64,000 nucleotides of DNA, taken from NCBI RefSeq assembly GCF_009455635.1, contig NZ_QPER01000001.1, forward strand, positions 4,092,001 to 4,156,000, in the 5' to 3' direction. The notes under the pieces were generated by a model that saw nothing but the letters and a program-made list of their open reading frames with translations, was not told the origin of the DNA and did no database searches. The DNA comes from Paraburkholderia agricolaris. GTDB lineage: Bacteria > Pseudomonadota > Gammaproteobacteria > Burkholderiales > Burkholderiaceae. This document shows, piece by piece, positions 9,612-21,001 of this stretch; the stretch's first letter is position 1, and every line of letters begins with the position of its first letter. Made by a program: the position numbers and the translations under genes.

Positions 9612-9652
9612 GATTTCCTCCGGGTCTTGGGATCGGGCGATCCATGGAGGAC

Positions 9653-9721
9653 ACTATAACAATGCTATCGAATTATCGTGTTTGATTAATTTTATCTATT
9701 CGATAGGGACTGCAGCTATCG
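9653..9721 (-). promoter_or_regulatory. Probable OxyR-activated promoter of the katA unit
   Basis: Read on the minus strand, a good -10 hexamer TATAGT (9653-9658) lies about 42 nt before the 46-residue ORF start, with no good -35 at 17 bp, as in activator-dependent promoters. Just upstream is an A/T-rich stretch and a dyad CGATAG (9701-9706) and CTATCG (9716-9721). ATAG/CTAT half-sites are the core of OxyR sites, but the spacing here (9 bp between ATAG and CTAT) differs from the canonical 7. OxyR binding is an inference from half-sites and the adjacent oxyR gene. Confidence 0.45.
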
Positions 9722-9784
9722 GCACCCGACGCGGCTGGCCGCTCACGGCGGTGCGCGGCGGCCGACCTGGGTACGTCGTGCCGC

Positions 9785-10744
9785 CTAGTTGACGGCGACG
9801 GGCAGATCGAGCTTTTTGACACCCGCCAGATCGCAGGCGTTGATGGCGTCGCAGATCGCTTCGATCGCGGGCATCCGCGTGAAGCTCTTGCGCCAGGCGA
9901 GCACGACGCGGCGATCCGGCACCGGTTCGTCGAAAGCGACATAGCTGAGCAAACCAGCGTCGATACCGCCGGCGTGCGGCTTGACTTCATTCACCGACAT
10001 GCGCGGCAGCACGGTTATGCCGACGCCGCTTGCCACCATATGACGGATGGTTTCCAGCGACGACCCTTCGAAGGTCTTCTGGATGCCGTCTGCGTTCTGC
10101 GAGAAACGCATCAGTTCCGGGCACACACCCAGTACGTGGTCGCGGAAGCAGTGGCCGCTGCCGAGCAGCAGCATGGTTTCCTGCTTGAGATCCTCGGCAT
10201 CGATCCGCGGCCGGTTTTCCCATGCATGACCGGACGGCAGCGCGACGACAAACGGTTCGTCGTAGAGGGGCCGCAGCATCAGACCCGTTTCCGCGAACGG
10301 CAGCGCCATGATGGCGACATCGATTTCGCCCTGCTTAAGCAGTTCGATCAGCTTGACCGTGTAATTTTCCTGCAGCATCAGCGGCATCTGCGGAACGCGC
10401 TTGATCATCTGCTTGACGAGGGTAGGCAGCAGATACGGCCCGATCGTATAGATCACGCCCAGGCGCAGCGGTCCGACCAGCGGGTCTTTACCCTGTTTCG
10501 CGATTTCTTTGATGGCAAGCGTTTGTTCAAGAACGCGCTGAGCTTGCGTGACGATCTGTTCGCCGATCGGCGTGACACTCACTTCGCTGGTGCCGCGCTC
10601 GAAAATCTGTACGTTGAGTTCGTCTTCGAGCTTTTTGATGGCCACCGACAGAGTCGGCTGGCTGACGAAACACGCTTCGGCGGCCCGGCCGAAGTGCCGC
10701 TCGCGGGCAACCGCGACGATGTATTTCAATTCGGTGAGCGTCAT
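9785..10744 (-). CDS. oxyR: Hydrogen peroxide sensor and LysR-type regulator OxyR
   Basis: LysR-family activator that senses H2O2 by forming a disulfide between two cysteines. The protein has 319 residues (E. coli 305). The N-terminal winged HTH (MTLTELKYIVAVARERHFGR) is typical. The redox motif GHCFRDHVLGVC places the two cysteines at residues 199 and 208, the same numbers as in E. coli OxyR, so the peroxide switch appears intact. It sits between recG and the katA/dps group on one strand, the common beta-proteobacterial recG-oxyR order. A CCTATAGGTGTATAACTAG stretch at 10782-10800 upstream of the gene contains half-sites that could serve autoregulation. Confidence 0.96.
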   Translation of the reverse strand: MTLTELKYIVAVARERHFGRAAEACFVSQPTLSVAIKKLEDELNVQIFERGTSEVSVTPIGEQIVTQAQRVLEQTLAIKEIAKQGKDPLVGPLRLGVIYTIGPYLLPTLVKQMIKRVPQMPLMLQENYTVKLIELLKQGEIDVAIMALPFAETGLMLRPLYDEPFVVALPSGHAWENRPRIDAEDLKQETMLLLGSGHCFRDHVLGVCPELMRFSQNADGIQKTFEGSSLETIRHMVASGVGITVLPRMSVNEVKPHAGGIDAGLLSYVAFDEPVPDRRVVLAWRKSFTRMPAIEAICDAINACDLAGVKKLDLPVAVN

Positions 10745-10868
10745 TGGGGGACCAATCAGTGCGGATAGTTCGATAGGTTCTAGTTATACACCTATAGGGT
10801 CGGTTCGCCAACTTTTTGGTCCTTCCGGCGCCAGGCGGACGGGTCTGTCCGGTATCAAAAGGCCGTCC

Positions 10869-13163
10869 TCAAGCCTTCAGATATTGCTCCCGAGCCCCGA
10901 GCCAACGGGCCAGGTGCTGCAAGACCACATCGGGATACTTCTCGAGCAAAGCCGCGGCGGCTTCTCTGGCCGGCTCGATGAGCCACTGATCGTTCTGCAG
11001 ATCGGCGAACCTCAACATGGCCGCACCCGACTGCCGGGCGCCGAGAAATTCCCCCGGACCACGAATCTCGAGGTCGCGCCGGGCGATTTCGAATCCGTCG
11101 GTCGTCTCCCGCATGGTCTGCAAGCGCGCCCGCGCCGTCATCGACAACGGCCCGGTATAGAGCAGCACGCAAACCGAAGCCGCACTGCCGCGCCCCACCC
11201 GTCCTCGTAACTGGTGCAATTGCGCGAGGCCAAACCGCTCGGCATGCTCGATTACCATCAGCGAGGCATTCGGCACGTCGACGCCCACTTCGATCACCGT
11301 TGTCGCCACCAGCAACTGCACCTCGTTGCGCGTGAACGCATCCATCACCGCGGCCTTCTCCACCGGCGCGAGGCGACCGTGCACCAGACCGACATTCAGC
11401 TCGGGCAACGCGGCCACCAGCGTCTCGTAGGTCTCCACCGCGGTCTGCAACTGCAAGGTCTCGCTTTCCTCGATCAGCGGACACACCCAGTACACCTGCC
11501 GCCCCGTCAGCGCGGCCTCGCGCACGCGGCCAGTCACCTCTTCGCGCCGCGCATCGGAGACCAGTTTGGTCAGAATCGGCGTGCGCCCAGGCGGCAGCTC
11601 GTCGATGGTCGAGACGTCGAGGTCGGCGTAATACGTCATTGCCAGCGTGCGCGGAATCGGCGTCGCGGACATCATCAGTTGATGCGGCTGGAAATCGTGC
11701 GCGCCGTCGGCCGCGTTCTGCGCCTTGGCGCGCAACGCGAGCCGCTGCGCCACGCCGAAGCGATGCTGTTCGTCGACGATCACCAACCCCAGCCGCGCGA
11801 ACTCGACCGCATCCTGAATAATCGCGTGCGTGCCGATCACGAGCTGCGCCGTGCCGAGCGCCGCCGCTTCGATCGCGGCACGCTTTTCTTTGGTCTTCAG
11901 ACTGCCCGCGAGCCACGCGACGCTCACGCCCAGCGGCTCCAGCCAGCCGCGCAATTTGCGTGCGTGCTGTTCGGCAAGGATTTCGGTCGGCGCCATCAGC
12001 GCGGCCTGATAACCGGCATCGATCGCTTGAGCGGCGGCCAGCGCGGCTACGATTGTTTTGCCACTGCCGACATCCCCCTGCAGCAGCCGCTGCATCGGAT
12101 GAGGCTGGGTCAGATCGAGCGCGATCTCGCCGCCCACGCGCTCCTGCGCTTTCGTCAGCGAGAACGGCAATGCCTTCAGCAAACGCGCCACAAGCGCCGC
12201 TTCATCGCCCAGCTTGCGGCGCGGCATGGCCGGCGCCGCCCGCGTGCGACGCTCGTCATGCGCGCGCTTCAACGACATCTGCTGCGCCAGCAATTCCTCG
12301 AACTTGATCCGCACCCATGCCGGATGCGTGCCGTCGATCAACGCGGTCTCATCGGACTGCACGCCCGGATGATGCAGCGTGCGCACGGCGTCCATCAGCG
12401 TGGGCACGCCGAGCGGCTGCATGTAAGTTTGCGCGATCGGCGCGGGTAGCAGCTCCGGCAACGAGGTGCGCGACAACGCGTTGTCAATCGACTTGCGCAG
12501 ATACGCCTGCGTGACGCCCGCGGTGCTCGGATAAACCGGCGTCAACGCCTGCGGCAGCGGTGTGTCTTCGTCGACTACGCGCACCGCCGGATGCACCATC
12601 TCCATGCCGAAGAAACCGCCACGCACGTCGCCGCGCACCCGCAACCGCGCGCCGATTGCCATCTGCTTGACCTGCGAGCCGTAGAAATTCAGAAAGCGCA
12701 GCACGAGTTCGTCGCCGGCGTCGTCGCGCAGTTTCACCAGCAACTGGCGCCGCGGGCGATACGCAATCTCGTTGTCGAACACCACGCCTTCGGTCTGTGA
12801 GATGCCGCCAGGCAACAGGTGCCCGATCGGCGTCAGCGAAGTCTCGTCTTCGTAGCGCATCGGCAGATGCAGAACGAGATCGATGTCGCGCGTGAGACCG
12901 AGTTTGGCGAGCTTGTCGGCGGGCTTGGCCGGGGGTTTGGCACCGCTCTTGGCAGCAAGCTTTCCGCTGGCTTTGCCCGCGGGCTTGTCGCCGAATGGGT
13001 TGACTGTTTCACCTTCACGCGCGGCCCGTTCGCTCTCGGGCGCGGCGCCCTCGCCGAGCTCGCTCGAGCCCGCCGCCGCTGCTTTGCCCCGCGCGACGCG
13101 GCGCTTGGGCTCGGCGCTCACTTCGTCGGTGGCGGAGGGCATTCGGCGTTCGGACAAAGGCAT
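10869..13163 (-). CDS. recG: ATP-dependent DNA helicase RecG
   Basis: Branch-migration helicase that remodels stalled forks and recombination intermediates. The chosen ATG at 13163 gives 764 residues, against 693 in E. coli. The helicase core has Walker [12 protein letters not shown] near residue 362, the DEQH box [10 protein letters not shown] near 463, and motif [11 protein letters not shown] near 650. An OB-fold wedge domain precedes the motor. The first 85 or so residues are an Ala/Lys/Gly/Pro-rich, low-complexity extension ending near [15 protein letters not shown] start 48 nt further upstream is possible but weak. It is divergent from queA across about 148 bp. Confidence 0.95.
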   Translation of the reverse strand: MPLSERRMPSATDEVSAEPKRRVARGKAAAAGSSELGEGAAPESERAAREGETVNPFGDKPAGKASGKLAAKSGAKPPAKPADKLAKLGLTRDIDLVLHLPMRYEDETSLTPIGHLLPGGISQTEGVVFDNEIAYRPRRQLLVKLRDDAGDELVLRFLNFYGSQVKQMAIGARLRVRGDVRGGFFGMEMVHPAVRVVDEDTPLPQALTPVYPSTAGVTQAYLRKSIDNALSRTSLPELLPAPIAQTYMQPLGVPTLMDAVRTLHHPGVQSDETALIDGTHPAWVRIKFEELLAQQMSLKRAHDERRTRAAPAMPRRKLGDEAALVARLLKALPFSLTKAQERVGGEIALDLTQPHPMQRLLQGDVGSGKTIVAALAAAQAIDAGYQAALMAPTEILAEQHARKLRGWLEPLGVSVAWLAGSLKTKEKRAAIEAAALGTAQLVIGTHAIIQDAVEFARLGLVIVDEQHRFGVAQRLALRAKAQNAADGAHDFQPHQLMMSATPIPRTLAMTYYADLDVSTIDELPPGRTPILTKLVSDARREEVTGRVREAALTGRQVYWVCPLIEESETLQLQTAVETYETLVAALPELNVGLVHGRLAPVEKAAVMDAFTRNEVQLLVATTVIEVGVDVPNASLMVIEHAERFGLAQLHQLRGRVGRGSAASVCVLLYTGPLSMTARARLQTMRETTDGFEIARRDLEIRGPGEFLGARQSGAAMLRFADLQNDQWLIEPAREAAAALLEKYPDVVLQHLARWLGAREQYLKA

Positions 13164-13311
13164 GGGTTGCTTCGCAAGTACAATATCGGCTGTCAAAGGT
13201 GTCGCCGCCAATCAGCGCGCGGGCTCGCGGGCCGCTCCGGCGTCCCGCAATCATAGCCGCCCGGCTCCGGCTTCGGCTCAATTCAGTCTCAATTCGCTTC
13301 CAGTCGTCCGC

Positions 13312-14361
13312 ATGTTTACGCTTTCCGATTTCGATTTCGATCTGCCACCCGAGCTGATCGCGCAAGTTGCGCTGCCTGAGCGCAGCGCCAGCCGTCTGCT
13401 TGAAGTGGACAACACGGTGAGCCCCGCGCGTCTCACGGACCGCCGCTTTGCCGAGCTACCCGAGTGCATCGCGCCCGGCGATCTGCTGGTCTTCAACGAT
13501 ACCAAAGTCCTGAAGGCGCGTTTCCTCGGCCAGAAGGCCAGTGGCGGCAAGATCGAAGTGCTGGTAGAGCGCCTGACCGGCGAGCGCACGGCGCTCGCGC
13601 AGATCCGCGCGAGCAAGAGCCCGCAGCCGGGCACCACGATTCGTCTGGCCGACGCGTTCGACGTAACGGTCGGCGAGCGCGTCGAGCCGTTCTACACGCT
13701 GCATTTCCCGGACGACTGCCTGACGCTGATCGAGCAATTCGGCCGACTGCCGCTGCCGCCGTACATCGAGCACGACCCCGACTCGACCGACGAAACGCGT
13801 TACCAGACGGTGTTCGCACAGAACCTCGGCGCGGTGGCTGCGCCCACCGCCGGCCTGCACTTCGACGACGCGCTGCTCGCACGGCTCGACGCCGGCGGCG
13901 TGGAACGCGCGACCCTCACGCTGCACGTCGGCGCGGGCACCTTCCAGCCGGTGCGCGTGGAAAATCTGGCCGAGCACAAGATGCACAGCGAGTGGTATCA
14001 CCTGCCGCAATCGCTCGCCGACAAGATCGCGGCGACGCGTGCGCGCGGCAACCGCGTGATCGCGGTGGGCACGACGTCGATGCGCGCGCTCGAAGCCGCC
14101 GCGCGCGACGCGGAAGCGGCCGGCCGTCCACTCGGCGCGGCCAGCACGGAAACCGATATTTTCATCACACCCGGTTATCAATTCCGCGTGGTCGACCGGC
14201 TGGTGACGAATTTCCATTTGCCGAAATCGACGCTGCTGATGCTGGTGTCGGCATTCGCGGGCGTCGATACAATTCGCGAGGCCTACCGCCACGCGATCGA
14301 ACAGCGTTACCGCTTTTTCAGCTATGGCGACGCGATGCTGCTGACGCGCCGCGACGCCTGA
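13312..14361 (+). CDS. queA: S-adenosylmethionine:tRNA ribosyltransferase-isomerase QueA
   Basis: Transfers the ribosyl moiety of SAM to the 7-aminomethyl-deazaguanine in tRNA to form epoxyqueuosine. The ATG at 13312 gives 349 residues (E. coli 356) and the usual N-terminus [18 protein letters not shown]. The frame is open far upstream, but that part overlaps recG on the other strand and does not belong to the family. Family motifs include [13 protein letters not shown] near residue 61, [11 protein letters not shown] near 175 and [10 protein letters not shown] near 204. tgt follows after 111 bp on the same strand, so the two queuosine genes are linked. Confidence 0.96.
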   Translation: MFTLSDFDFDLPPELIAQVALPERSASRLLEVDNTVSPARLTDRRFAELPECIAPGDLLVFNDTKVLKARFLGQKASGGKIEVLVERLTGERTALAQIRASKSPQPGTTIRLADAFDVTVGERVEPFYTLHFPDDCLTLIEQFGRLPLPPYIEHDPDSTDETRYQTVFAQNLGAVAAPTAGLHFDDALLARLDAGGVERATLTLHVGAGTFQPVRVENLAEHKMHSEWYHLPQSLADKIAATRARGNRVIAVGTTSMRALEAAARDAEAAGRPLGAASTETDIFITPGYQFRVVDRLVTNFHLPKSTLLMLVSAFAGVDTIREAYRHAIEQRYRFFSYGDAMLLTRRDA

Positions 14362-14469
14362 CATCCGGCACGCCGTTTCAAAGTTTTTGTCATCCCCCAA
14401 GCCGCCGCGAGACTTTCCGGCGGCGATTAACATTTGCGCCGGACTGTTTTCCGGTAGCACAGGAGTTAA

Positions 14470-15678
<1,209 letters not shown>

Positions 15679-15884
15679 CCGGCAAACAGGAATCAACTCA
15701 CGAATTTGACGGCCGAATCCGTCGGCGCTGCACGGAAAACCTTACAATTAACTTTCGCGCGTGGCAGAAAAGGCTTTAAACGGTTGATCGGAAAGCCGAT
15801 TCGCCGCGCCGACCCCCGTCAGGCCAGTGGTAGAATAACCGGCTGATTTTTTTGATCGTTTTGATTTATAACGGAGAGACCAAC

Positions 15885-16214
15885 GTGTCGTTCATTTCCA
15901 ATGCCTTCGCCCAAGGCACAGCAACAGGTGGCATTGAATCGAACCTGATGAGCTTCCTGCCGCTGATCCTGATGTTCGGCGTGCTGTACTTCATCATGAT
16001 TCGCCCGCAAATGAAGCGCCAGAAGGAACATCGCAACATGCTCGCCGCCATGGCCAAGGGCGATGAAGTGGTGACGAATGGCGGCATCGTCGGCAAGGTG
16101 ACCAAGGTGGGTGAAGCTTACGTCGGCGTCGAAATCTCGGAAGGCACGGAAATCACCGTGCAAAAAGCGTCGGTCACGACGATTCTCCCGAAGGGCACGA
16201 TCAAGTCGCTGTAA
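15885..16214 (+). CDS. yajC: Preprotein translocase accessory subunit YajC
   Basis: Small single-span inner-membrane protein of the SecDF-YajC complex. The GTG at 15885 has GGAGAG upstream at about 7 nt and gives the usual N-terminus VSFISNAFAQG, 109 residues. An upstream ATG at 15852 in the same frame lacks a good SD and adds 11 residues. One membrane segment (LMSFLPLILMFGVLYFIMI) is followed by the conserved RPQMKRQKEHRNMLAAMAKG and a small beta-rich domain. secD begins 118 nt downstream, and the queA-tgt-yajC-secD-secF order is conserved in many proteobacteria. Confidence 0.95.
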   Translation: MSFISNAFAQGTATGGIESNLMSFLPLILMFGVLYFIMIRPQMKRQKEHRNMLAAMAKGDEVVTNGGIVGKVTKVGEAYVGVEISEGTEITVQKASVTTILPKGTIKSL

Positions 16215-16332
16215 GGCCTGCTCTCTCGCGTCCGGCGCGGCCTCGCCGGCAGTTCTTGCGGAACCTCGCTGAACGGCCCGCGCTCATCGCCGGACGCATC
16301 GCTTCCAAGCCAACCTTCCCGTTGGACCACTC

Positions 16333-18378
16333 ATGAATCGCTACCCCCTCTGGAAATACGCCGTGATGCTGGTGGCTCTGGTCATCGGCCTCGTCTACAC
16401 CTTGCCCAACCTGTTCGGCGAAGCGCCGGCGGTGCAGGTGTCGAGCGGCAAGGCAACGGTCAAACTCGACTCGACCACGCTGTCGGCAGTCGAAACGGCG
16501 CTTGCCGCCAATCAGATCAAGCCTGACGAAGTCACGTTCGACAACTCGTCGACCAACGCGAACATCCGCGTGCGTCTGCTGGACACCGACACGCAATTGC
16601 GCGTGAAAGATCTGCTGCAAAAATCGCTGAACAGCGACCCGACCGATCCGCAGTACGTCGTCGCACTGAACCTGCAGAGCGCCTCGCCGCGCTGGCTGAC
16701 CGCCCTGCACGCGCTGCCGATGTACCTCGGCCTCGATCTGCGCGGCGGCGTGCACTTCCTGCTGCAGGTCGACATGGCCGGCGCGCTCAACAAGAAGCTC
16801 GACTCCGACGCCTCGGATGCGCGCACCATGCTGCGCGACAACAACATTCGCGATGGCGGCGTGAACCGCGTCAACCAGACGGTGGTGATCAATTTCGCTG
16901 ACCAGGCGACGGCCGACGCGGCCACCAAGCAACTGAGCCGCGGCATCAGTGAACTCCAGTGGGCCTCGCAAACCAACCCGGACGGCGGTGTGCAACTGGT
17001 CGGCACGTTCACGCCGGCGGTGCAGAAAGCCGTGCAGGACGCAGCGCTCAAGCAGAACATCACCACGCTGCATAACCGCGTGAACGAACTCGGCGTGGCC
17101 GAGCCGGTGATCCAGCAGCAAGGCTCGGACCGTATCGTGGTCGAACTGCCGGGCGTGCAGGACACGGCGAAGGCGAAGGACATCATCGGCCGCACGGCAA
17201 CGCTTGAAGCGCGCCTCGCCGATCCGGTCAATACGCATCCGAATCCGGGCGATCCGGTACCGCCGGGCGACGAGCTGTTCACGCAAGGCAACCAGACGCC
17301 GGTGCTGCTGCGCAAGCAGATCATCTTCACGGGTGACCGCATCATCGACGCGTCGGCCGGCTTTGACGAACATCAACGTCCGTCGGTCAACATCCGCCTG
17401 GATTCGGCGGGCGGCCGCGCGGTGCGCAGCGTCTCGCGCGACAACATCGGCAAGCCGATGGCGATGGTGCTGTTCGAGAAGGGCAAGGGCGAAGTGCTGA
17501 CCGTGGCGACCATCCAGTCTGAACTGGGTGACCGCTTCCAGATCACCGGCCAGCCGAACCCGCAAGCTGCCGCCGACCTCGCGCTGCTGCTGCGCGCCGG
17601 TTCGCTCGCCGCGCCGATGGACATCATCGAAGAACGCACGATCGGCCCGAGCCTCGGTGCCGACAACATCAAGAAGGGCTTCCACTCGGTGGTCTGGGGC
17701 TTTGTAGCGATCGCTGTCTTCATGATCGCGTACTACATGCTGTTCGGCGTGATCTCGATGATCGGCCTGTCGGTCAACCTGCTGCTGCTGATCGCCGTGC
17801 TGTCCATGTTGCAGGCCACGCTGACCTTGCCGGGTATCGCTGCTATCGCGCTCGCGCTCGGTATGGCGATCGACGCGAACGTGCTGATCAATGAGCGCGT
17901 GCGCGAAGAACTGCGCCACGGTGCGCCGCCGCAACTGGCGATCCAGAACGGCTACGCGCATGCATGGGCGACGATTCTCGACTCGAACGTCACCACGCTG
18001 ATCGCCGGCCTCGCACTGCTCGCCTTCGGTTCCGGCCCGGTGCGCGGCTTCGCGATGGTTCACTGTATCGGCATCTTGACGTCGATGTTCTCGGCGGTGT
18101 TCTTCTCGCGCGGCATCGTCAATCTCTGGTACGGCGGCAAGAAGAAGCTCAAGTCGCTGGCTATCGGTCAGGTGTGGCGTCCGCAACCGGAAGGTATCGA
18201 CGGCGCCGCGGCTTACCTCAGTAACGACGACACCACGACCGATACGGCACGGGCCGTCGCCGCGGCAAGCGCCAAGCCCAAGGCCAAAGCCGCCCCGGCC
18301 CAGGCGCGTGCCGGCAAGCCGACTGTGCGCCGCCGCAACGCGTCCAACACGCCGCAGAAACCGGGTTCATCCCGCTGA
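16333..18378 (+). CDS. secD: Protein translocase subunit SecD
   Basis: RND-like subunit that with SecF uses the proton gradient to complete export through SecYEG. The protein has 681 residues, longer than E. coli SecD (615). It has an N-terminal membrane helix (YAVMLVALVIGLVYTLP), a large periplasmic region beginning with the D-motif YLGLDLRGGVHFLL near residue 132, and five C-terminal membrane helices from about residue 447, including ALALGMAIDANVLINERVRE. The final 55 residues are an Ala/Lys/Pro/Arg-rich cytoplasmic tail that E. coli SecD lacks. secF follows after 18 nt. Confidence 0.96.
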   Translation: MNRYPLWKYAVMLVALVIGLVYTLPNLFGEAPAVQVSSGKATVKLDSTTLSAVETALAANQIKPDEVTFDNSSTNANIRVRLLDTDTQLRVKDLLQKSLNSDPTDPQYVVALNLQSASPRWLTALHALPMYLGLDLRGGVHFLLQVDMAGALNKKLDSDASDARTMLRDNNIRDGGVNRVNQTVVINFADQATADAATKQLSRGISELQWASQTNPDGGVQLVGTFTPAVQKAVQDAALKQNITTLHNRVNELGVAEPVIQQQGSDRIVVELPGVQDTAKAKDIIGRTATLEARLADPVNTHPNPGDPVPPGDELFTQGNQTPVLLRKQIIFTGDRIIDASAGFDEHQRPSVNIRLDSAGGRAVRSVSRDNIGKPMAMVLFEKGKGEVLTVATIQSELGDRFQITGQPNPQAAADLALLLRAGSLAAPMDIIEERTIGPSLGADNIKKGFHSVVWGFVAIAVFMIAYYMLFGVISMIGLSVNLLLLIAVLSMLQATLTLPGIAAIALALGMAIDANVLINERVREELRHGAPPQLAIQNGYAHAWATILDSNVTTLIAGLALLAFGSGPVRGFAMVHCIGILTSMFSAVFFSRGIVNLWYGGKKKLKSLAIGQVWRPQPEGIDGAAAYLSNDDTTTDTARAVAAASAKPKAKAAPAQARAGKPTVRRRNASNTPQKPGSSR

Positions 18379-18396
18379 GTCCCGGAGAACAAGACC

Positions 18397-19347
18397 ATGG
18401 AATTTTTCCGTTTCCGCAAAGACATTCCGTTCATGCAGCGTGCGTTGATCTTCAACGCAATCTCGCTGCTGACGTTCGTCGCCGCTGTATTTTTCCTGCT
18501 GCATCGCGGGCTGCATCTGTCGGTGGAATTCACCGGCGGTACTGTCATCGAAGTGCAGTATCCGGGTGCGGCACCGCTTGAACCGGTGCGCGGCACGCTC
18601 AACAAGCTGGGCTATCCCGACGCGCAGGTGCAGAACTTCGGCACCTCGCGTGACGTGCTGATCCGTCTGCCGCTCAAGCAGGGCTACACGTCGGCACAAC
18701 AGAGCGACCAGGTGATGGGCGCGCTGAAGGGCGAGGACCCGCAAGTGCAGTTGCAACGCGTCGAGTTTGTCGGCCCTCAGGTCGGCAAGGAGCTCGCGAC
18801 CGACGGCCTGATGGCGCTGGCCTGCGTGGTGATCGGCATCGTGATCTATCTGTCGTTCCGCTTCGAATGGAAGTACGCGGTCGCCGGCGTGATCGCGAAC
18901 TTGCACGACGTGGTCATCATTCTCGGCTTCTTCGCGTTCTTCCAGTGGGAGTTCTCGCTCTCGGTGCTGGCTGCGGTGCTCGCGGTGCTCGGCTACTCGG
19001 TGAACGAATCTGTCGTTATTTTCGACCGGATTCGTGAAACCTTCCGCCGCGAACGCAAGATGACCGTGATCGAGGTGATCAACCACGCGATCACGAGCAC
19101 GATGTCGCGCACGATCATCACCCACGGCTGTACGCAGATGATGGTGCTGTCGATGTTCCTGTTCGGCGGCCCTACGCTGCACTACTTCGCTCTGGCGCTG
19201 ACGGTCGGTATTCTGTTCGGTATCTACTCGTCGGTGTTCGTCGCGGCGGCGCTCGCCATGTGGCTCGGCGTGAAGCGCGAAGACCTGATCAAGGACAAGA
19301 AGGAACGCGTCGATCCGGACGATCCAAACGCAGGCGCGCAAGTCTGA
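18397..19347 (+). CDS. secF: Protein translocase subunit SecF
   Basis: Partner of SecD, 316 residues (E. coli 323), six membrane helices. The first helix near residues 20-37 is followed by the conserved LSVEFTGGTVIEVQYPG. The membrane core shows VIIFDRIRETFRRERK near residue 206. The gene starts 18 nt after secD. It is closed by the strong terminator at 19386-19414, so the yajC-secD-secF transcript appears to end here. Confidence 0.96.
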   Translation: MEFFRFRKDIPFMQRALIFNAISLLTFVAAVFFLLHRGLHLSVEFTGGTVIEVQYPGAAPLEPVRGTLNKLGYPDAQVQNFGTSRDVLIRLPLKQGYTSAQQSDQVMGALKGEDPQVQLQRVEFVGPQVGKELATDGLMALACVVIGIVIYLSFRFEWKYAVAGVIANLHDVVIILGFFAFFQWEFSLSVLAAVLAVLGYSVNESVVIFDRIRETFRRERKMTVIEVINHAITSTMSRTIITHGCTQMMVLSMFLFGGPTLHYFALALTVGILFGIYSSVFVAAALAMWLGVKREDLIKDKKERVDPDDPNAGAQV

Positions 19348-19385
19348 TTCTGCTGCAGGCAGACATCTGACTCGATCGCAAAAAG

Positions 19386-19414
19386 AAAGGCCGGTTCTCT
19401 CGAACCGGCCTTTT
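19386..19414 (+). terminator. Bidirectional rho-independent terminator between secF and the MFS gene
   Basis: A perfect 12-bp stem (19386-19397 pairing with 19402-19413) with a 4-nt TCTC loop carries a T-run on both strands. It can end secF (plus strand) and the convergent transporter gene, whose stop is at 19435. Confidence 0.9.
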
Positions 19415-19434
19415 ACGTTTACCGCCTGTGCGCC

Positions 19435-20712
19435 TTAGCGAAACCCAAGCTTGCGGCGCGCCGCCATCAGCGCCACCAGGCTAATAGCCGCGGCGAGAAT
19501 CATGTAGTAGCTTGGCGCGGCCTTCGACCCCGTAAAGCTGATCAGCCACGCGATGATGAACGGCCCGAAGCCGCCGAAGATCGTCACGGCGATGTTATAG
19601 GCCAGCGACATGCCGGTCGTACGCGTCTGCACCGGGAACATCTCGGAGAGCAAACCCGGCAGCGCGGCAAAGTAGCCGGTCATCAGAAAGCCGAACACGA
19701 TCTGCAACGCGATCAGCGTGCCGAAGGTCGGATGCGCGACCAGATACACGAAAGCCGGATTGATCAGGATAAGCAGCAGCAGCGCCGAAATCAGCATGAT
19801 CGTGGTGCGCCCATGGCGATCCGACAGATGGCCGATCAGCGGCGAGAAAACCATCTGGATCAAGCCGGTCAGCGCAATTGCCGCGAACGCAACCGAAGGC
19901 GCGAGCCCCAACTGCTTCACGCCGTACGTCGGCATGAACAGCACCAGATAGGTCGACACCGTACCGAGCACCACCACGCCGATCGCAATCACGAGGCGCA
20001 GCTTCTGGCTGCTGAAGGTATCGCGCAGCGGCGTGGCGGTGGTTTCCGCCGCAAGGAACTCAGGCGTTTCGTCGAGTTTGGTGCGGATATACCACGCCAC
20101 CGGCCCGATCAGAAGACCAAAGAAGAACGGCACGCGCCACCCCCACGAGGCCATCTGCTCCGGCGACAGTTTGCCGGTCAACACCACGCCGAAGCCGGCT
20201 GCGAGCAGCGTGGTGAGCCCCTGGCTCGCGACCTGCCAGCTTGCGAAGAAACCGCGCCGCCCCGGTACGTGTTCCGCGAGAAACGCCGTCGCGCTGCCGA
20301 ACTCGCCGCCCGCCGAAAAACCTTGCATCAGGCGCGCGATCACGAGAATGATGGGCGCGGCAATGCCGATGCTTTGATACGTCGGCAGAACCGCGATGAT
20401 CAGCGTGCCGCACATCATCAACAGAATCGACAGCGTGAGCGCCGCCTTGCGTCCGGCGCGGTCGGCGTAAGCGCCGATCACGATCGCGCCGAGCGGCCGC
20501 ATGAAGAACGACACGCCGAAGGTGCCGAGCGTCAGCAGCAACGAAACCGTATCGTTGCCCGCCGGGAAAAACAGCTTCGCGATGATGACCGCGAAAAAAC
20601 CGTACACCACCAGATCAAACCATTCCAGCGCGTTGCCGATCGAGGCGGCCACCACCGCGCGCCATGAATTCTGGCGGCTCTCCGCGAGGCTTGCCGTTGT
20701 CGTTGTATTCAT
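19435..20712 (-). CDS. MFS transporter, metabolite:H+ symporter (MHS) type
   Basis: Twelve-helix major facilitator of the MHS subfamily (KgtP/ProP/ShiA relatives), which imports organic acids or osmolytes with protons. The ATG at 20712 has GGAG upstream and gives 425 residues. An earlier start at 20745 lacks support. Family signatures are SIGNALEWFDLVVYGFFA near residue 25, YADRAGRKAAL near 84 and RLMQGFSAGGEFGSATAFL near 127. The substrate cannot be told from sequence. It is a single gene between the secF terminator and the YceI operon. Confidence 0.88.
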   Translation of the reverse strand: MNTTTTASLAESRQNSWRAVVAASIGNALEWFDLVVYGFFAVIIAKLFFPAGNDTVSLLLTLGTFGVSFFMRPLGAIVIGAYADRAGRKAALTLSILLMMCGTLIIAVLPTYQSIGIAAPIILVIARLMQGFSAGGEFGSATAFLAEHVPGRRGFFASWQVASQGLTTLLAAGFGVVLTGKLSPEQMASWGWRVPFFFGLLIGPVAWYIRTKLDETPEFLAAETTATPLRDTFSSQKLRLVIAIGVVVLGTVSTYLVLFMPTYGVKQLGLAPSVAFAAIALTGLIQMVFSPLIGHLSDRHGRTTIMLISALLLLILINPAFVYLVAHPTFGTLIALQIVFGFLMTGYFAALPGLLSEMFPVQTRTTGMSLAYNIAVTIFGGFGPFIIAWLISFTGSKAAPSYYMILAAAISLVALMAARRKLGFR

Positions 20713-20892
20713 ACAGATCTCCAATGCGCGCGAAATATTTTTCACGTAAGTTTTACGCCGGGTCTTGCCGAACTGGATGCGCGCACAACCAGTTCGGAAC
20801 CAGCGCTCTATGTACCTGAAAAATTAAACCGATGCGAGCAGCAAATCACCCGAGGCCGCCGCACAAGGCTTCCGGCGCTTCAGGCGGACAAT

Positions 20893-20934
20893 AAAAAACC
20901 GCTTCATCGCAAAAGCGAACGAAGCGGTTTTTTT
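20893..20934 (-). terminator. Rho-independent terminator of the cytochrome b561/YceI operon
   Basis: A stem of 13 pairs (20893-20905, AAAAAACCGCTTC, with 20921-20933) closes a 15-nt loop that holds its own short CGC/GCG pairing. T-runs occur on both strands. It lies about 70 nt after the stop of the last YceI gene. Confidence 0.85.
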
Positions 20935-21001
20935 GTTGCGACGCAGCGGCCGCGCCATGACACGCCTTGAATACCGAGTGGCGCAAGACTCGTTGAAACG
21001 C

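Noticed and set aside
10745..10868. Possible OxyR autoregulatory site upstream of oxyR
   Set aside because: ATAG/CTAT half-sites are present but their spacings do not fit the four-element OxyR pattern; kept only as a remark in the oxyR entry.
12883..13311. Upstream extension of queA
   Set aside because: Overlaps recG on the other strand; the family starts at [15 protein letters not shown].
16201..18186. Long open frame on the minus strand covering secD
   Set aside because: It is antisense to a certain gene, rich in Arg/His/Asp/Gln, and has no SD. Such frames are a by-product of GC-rich codon bias.
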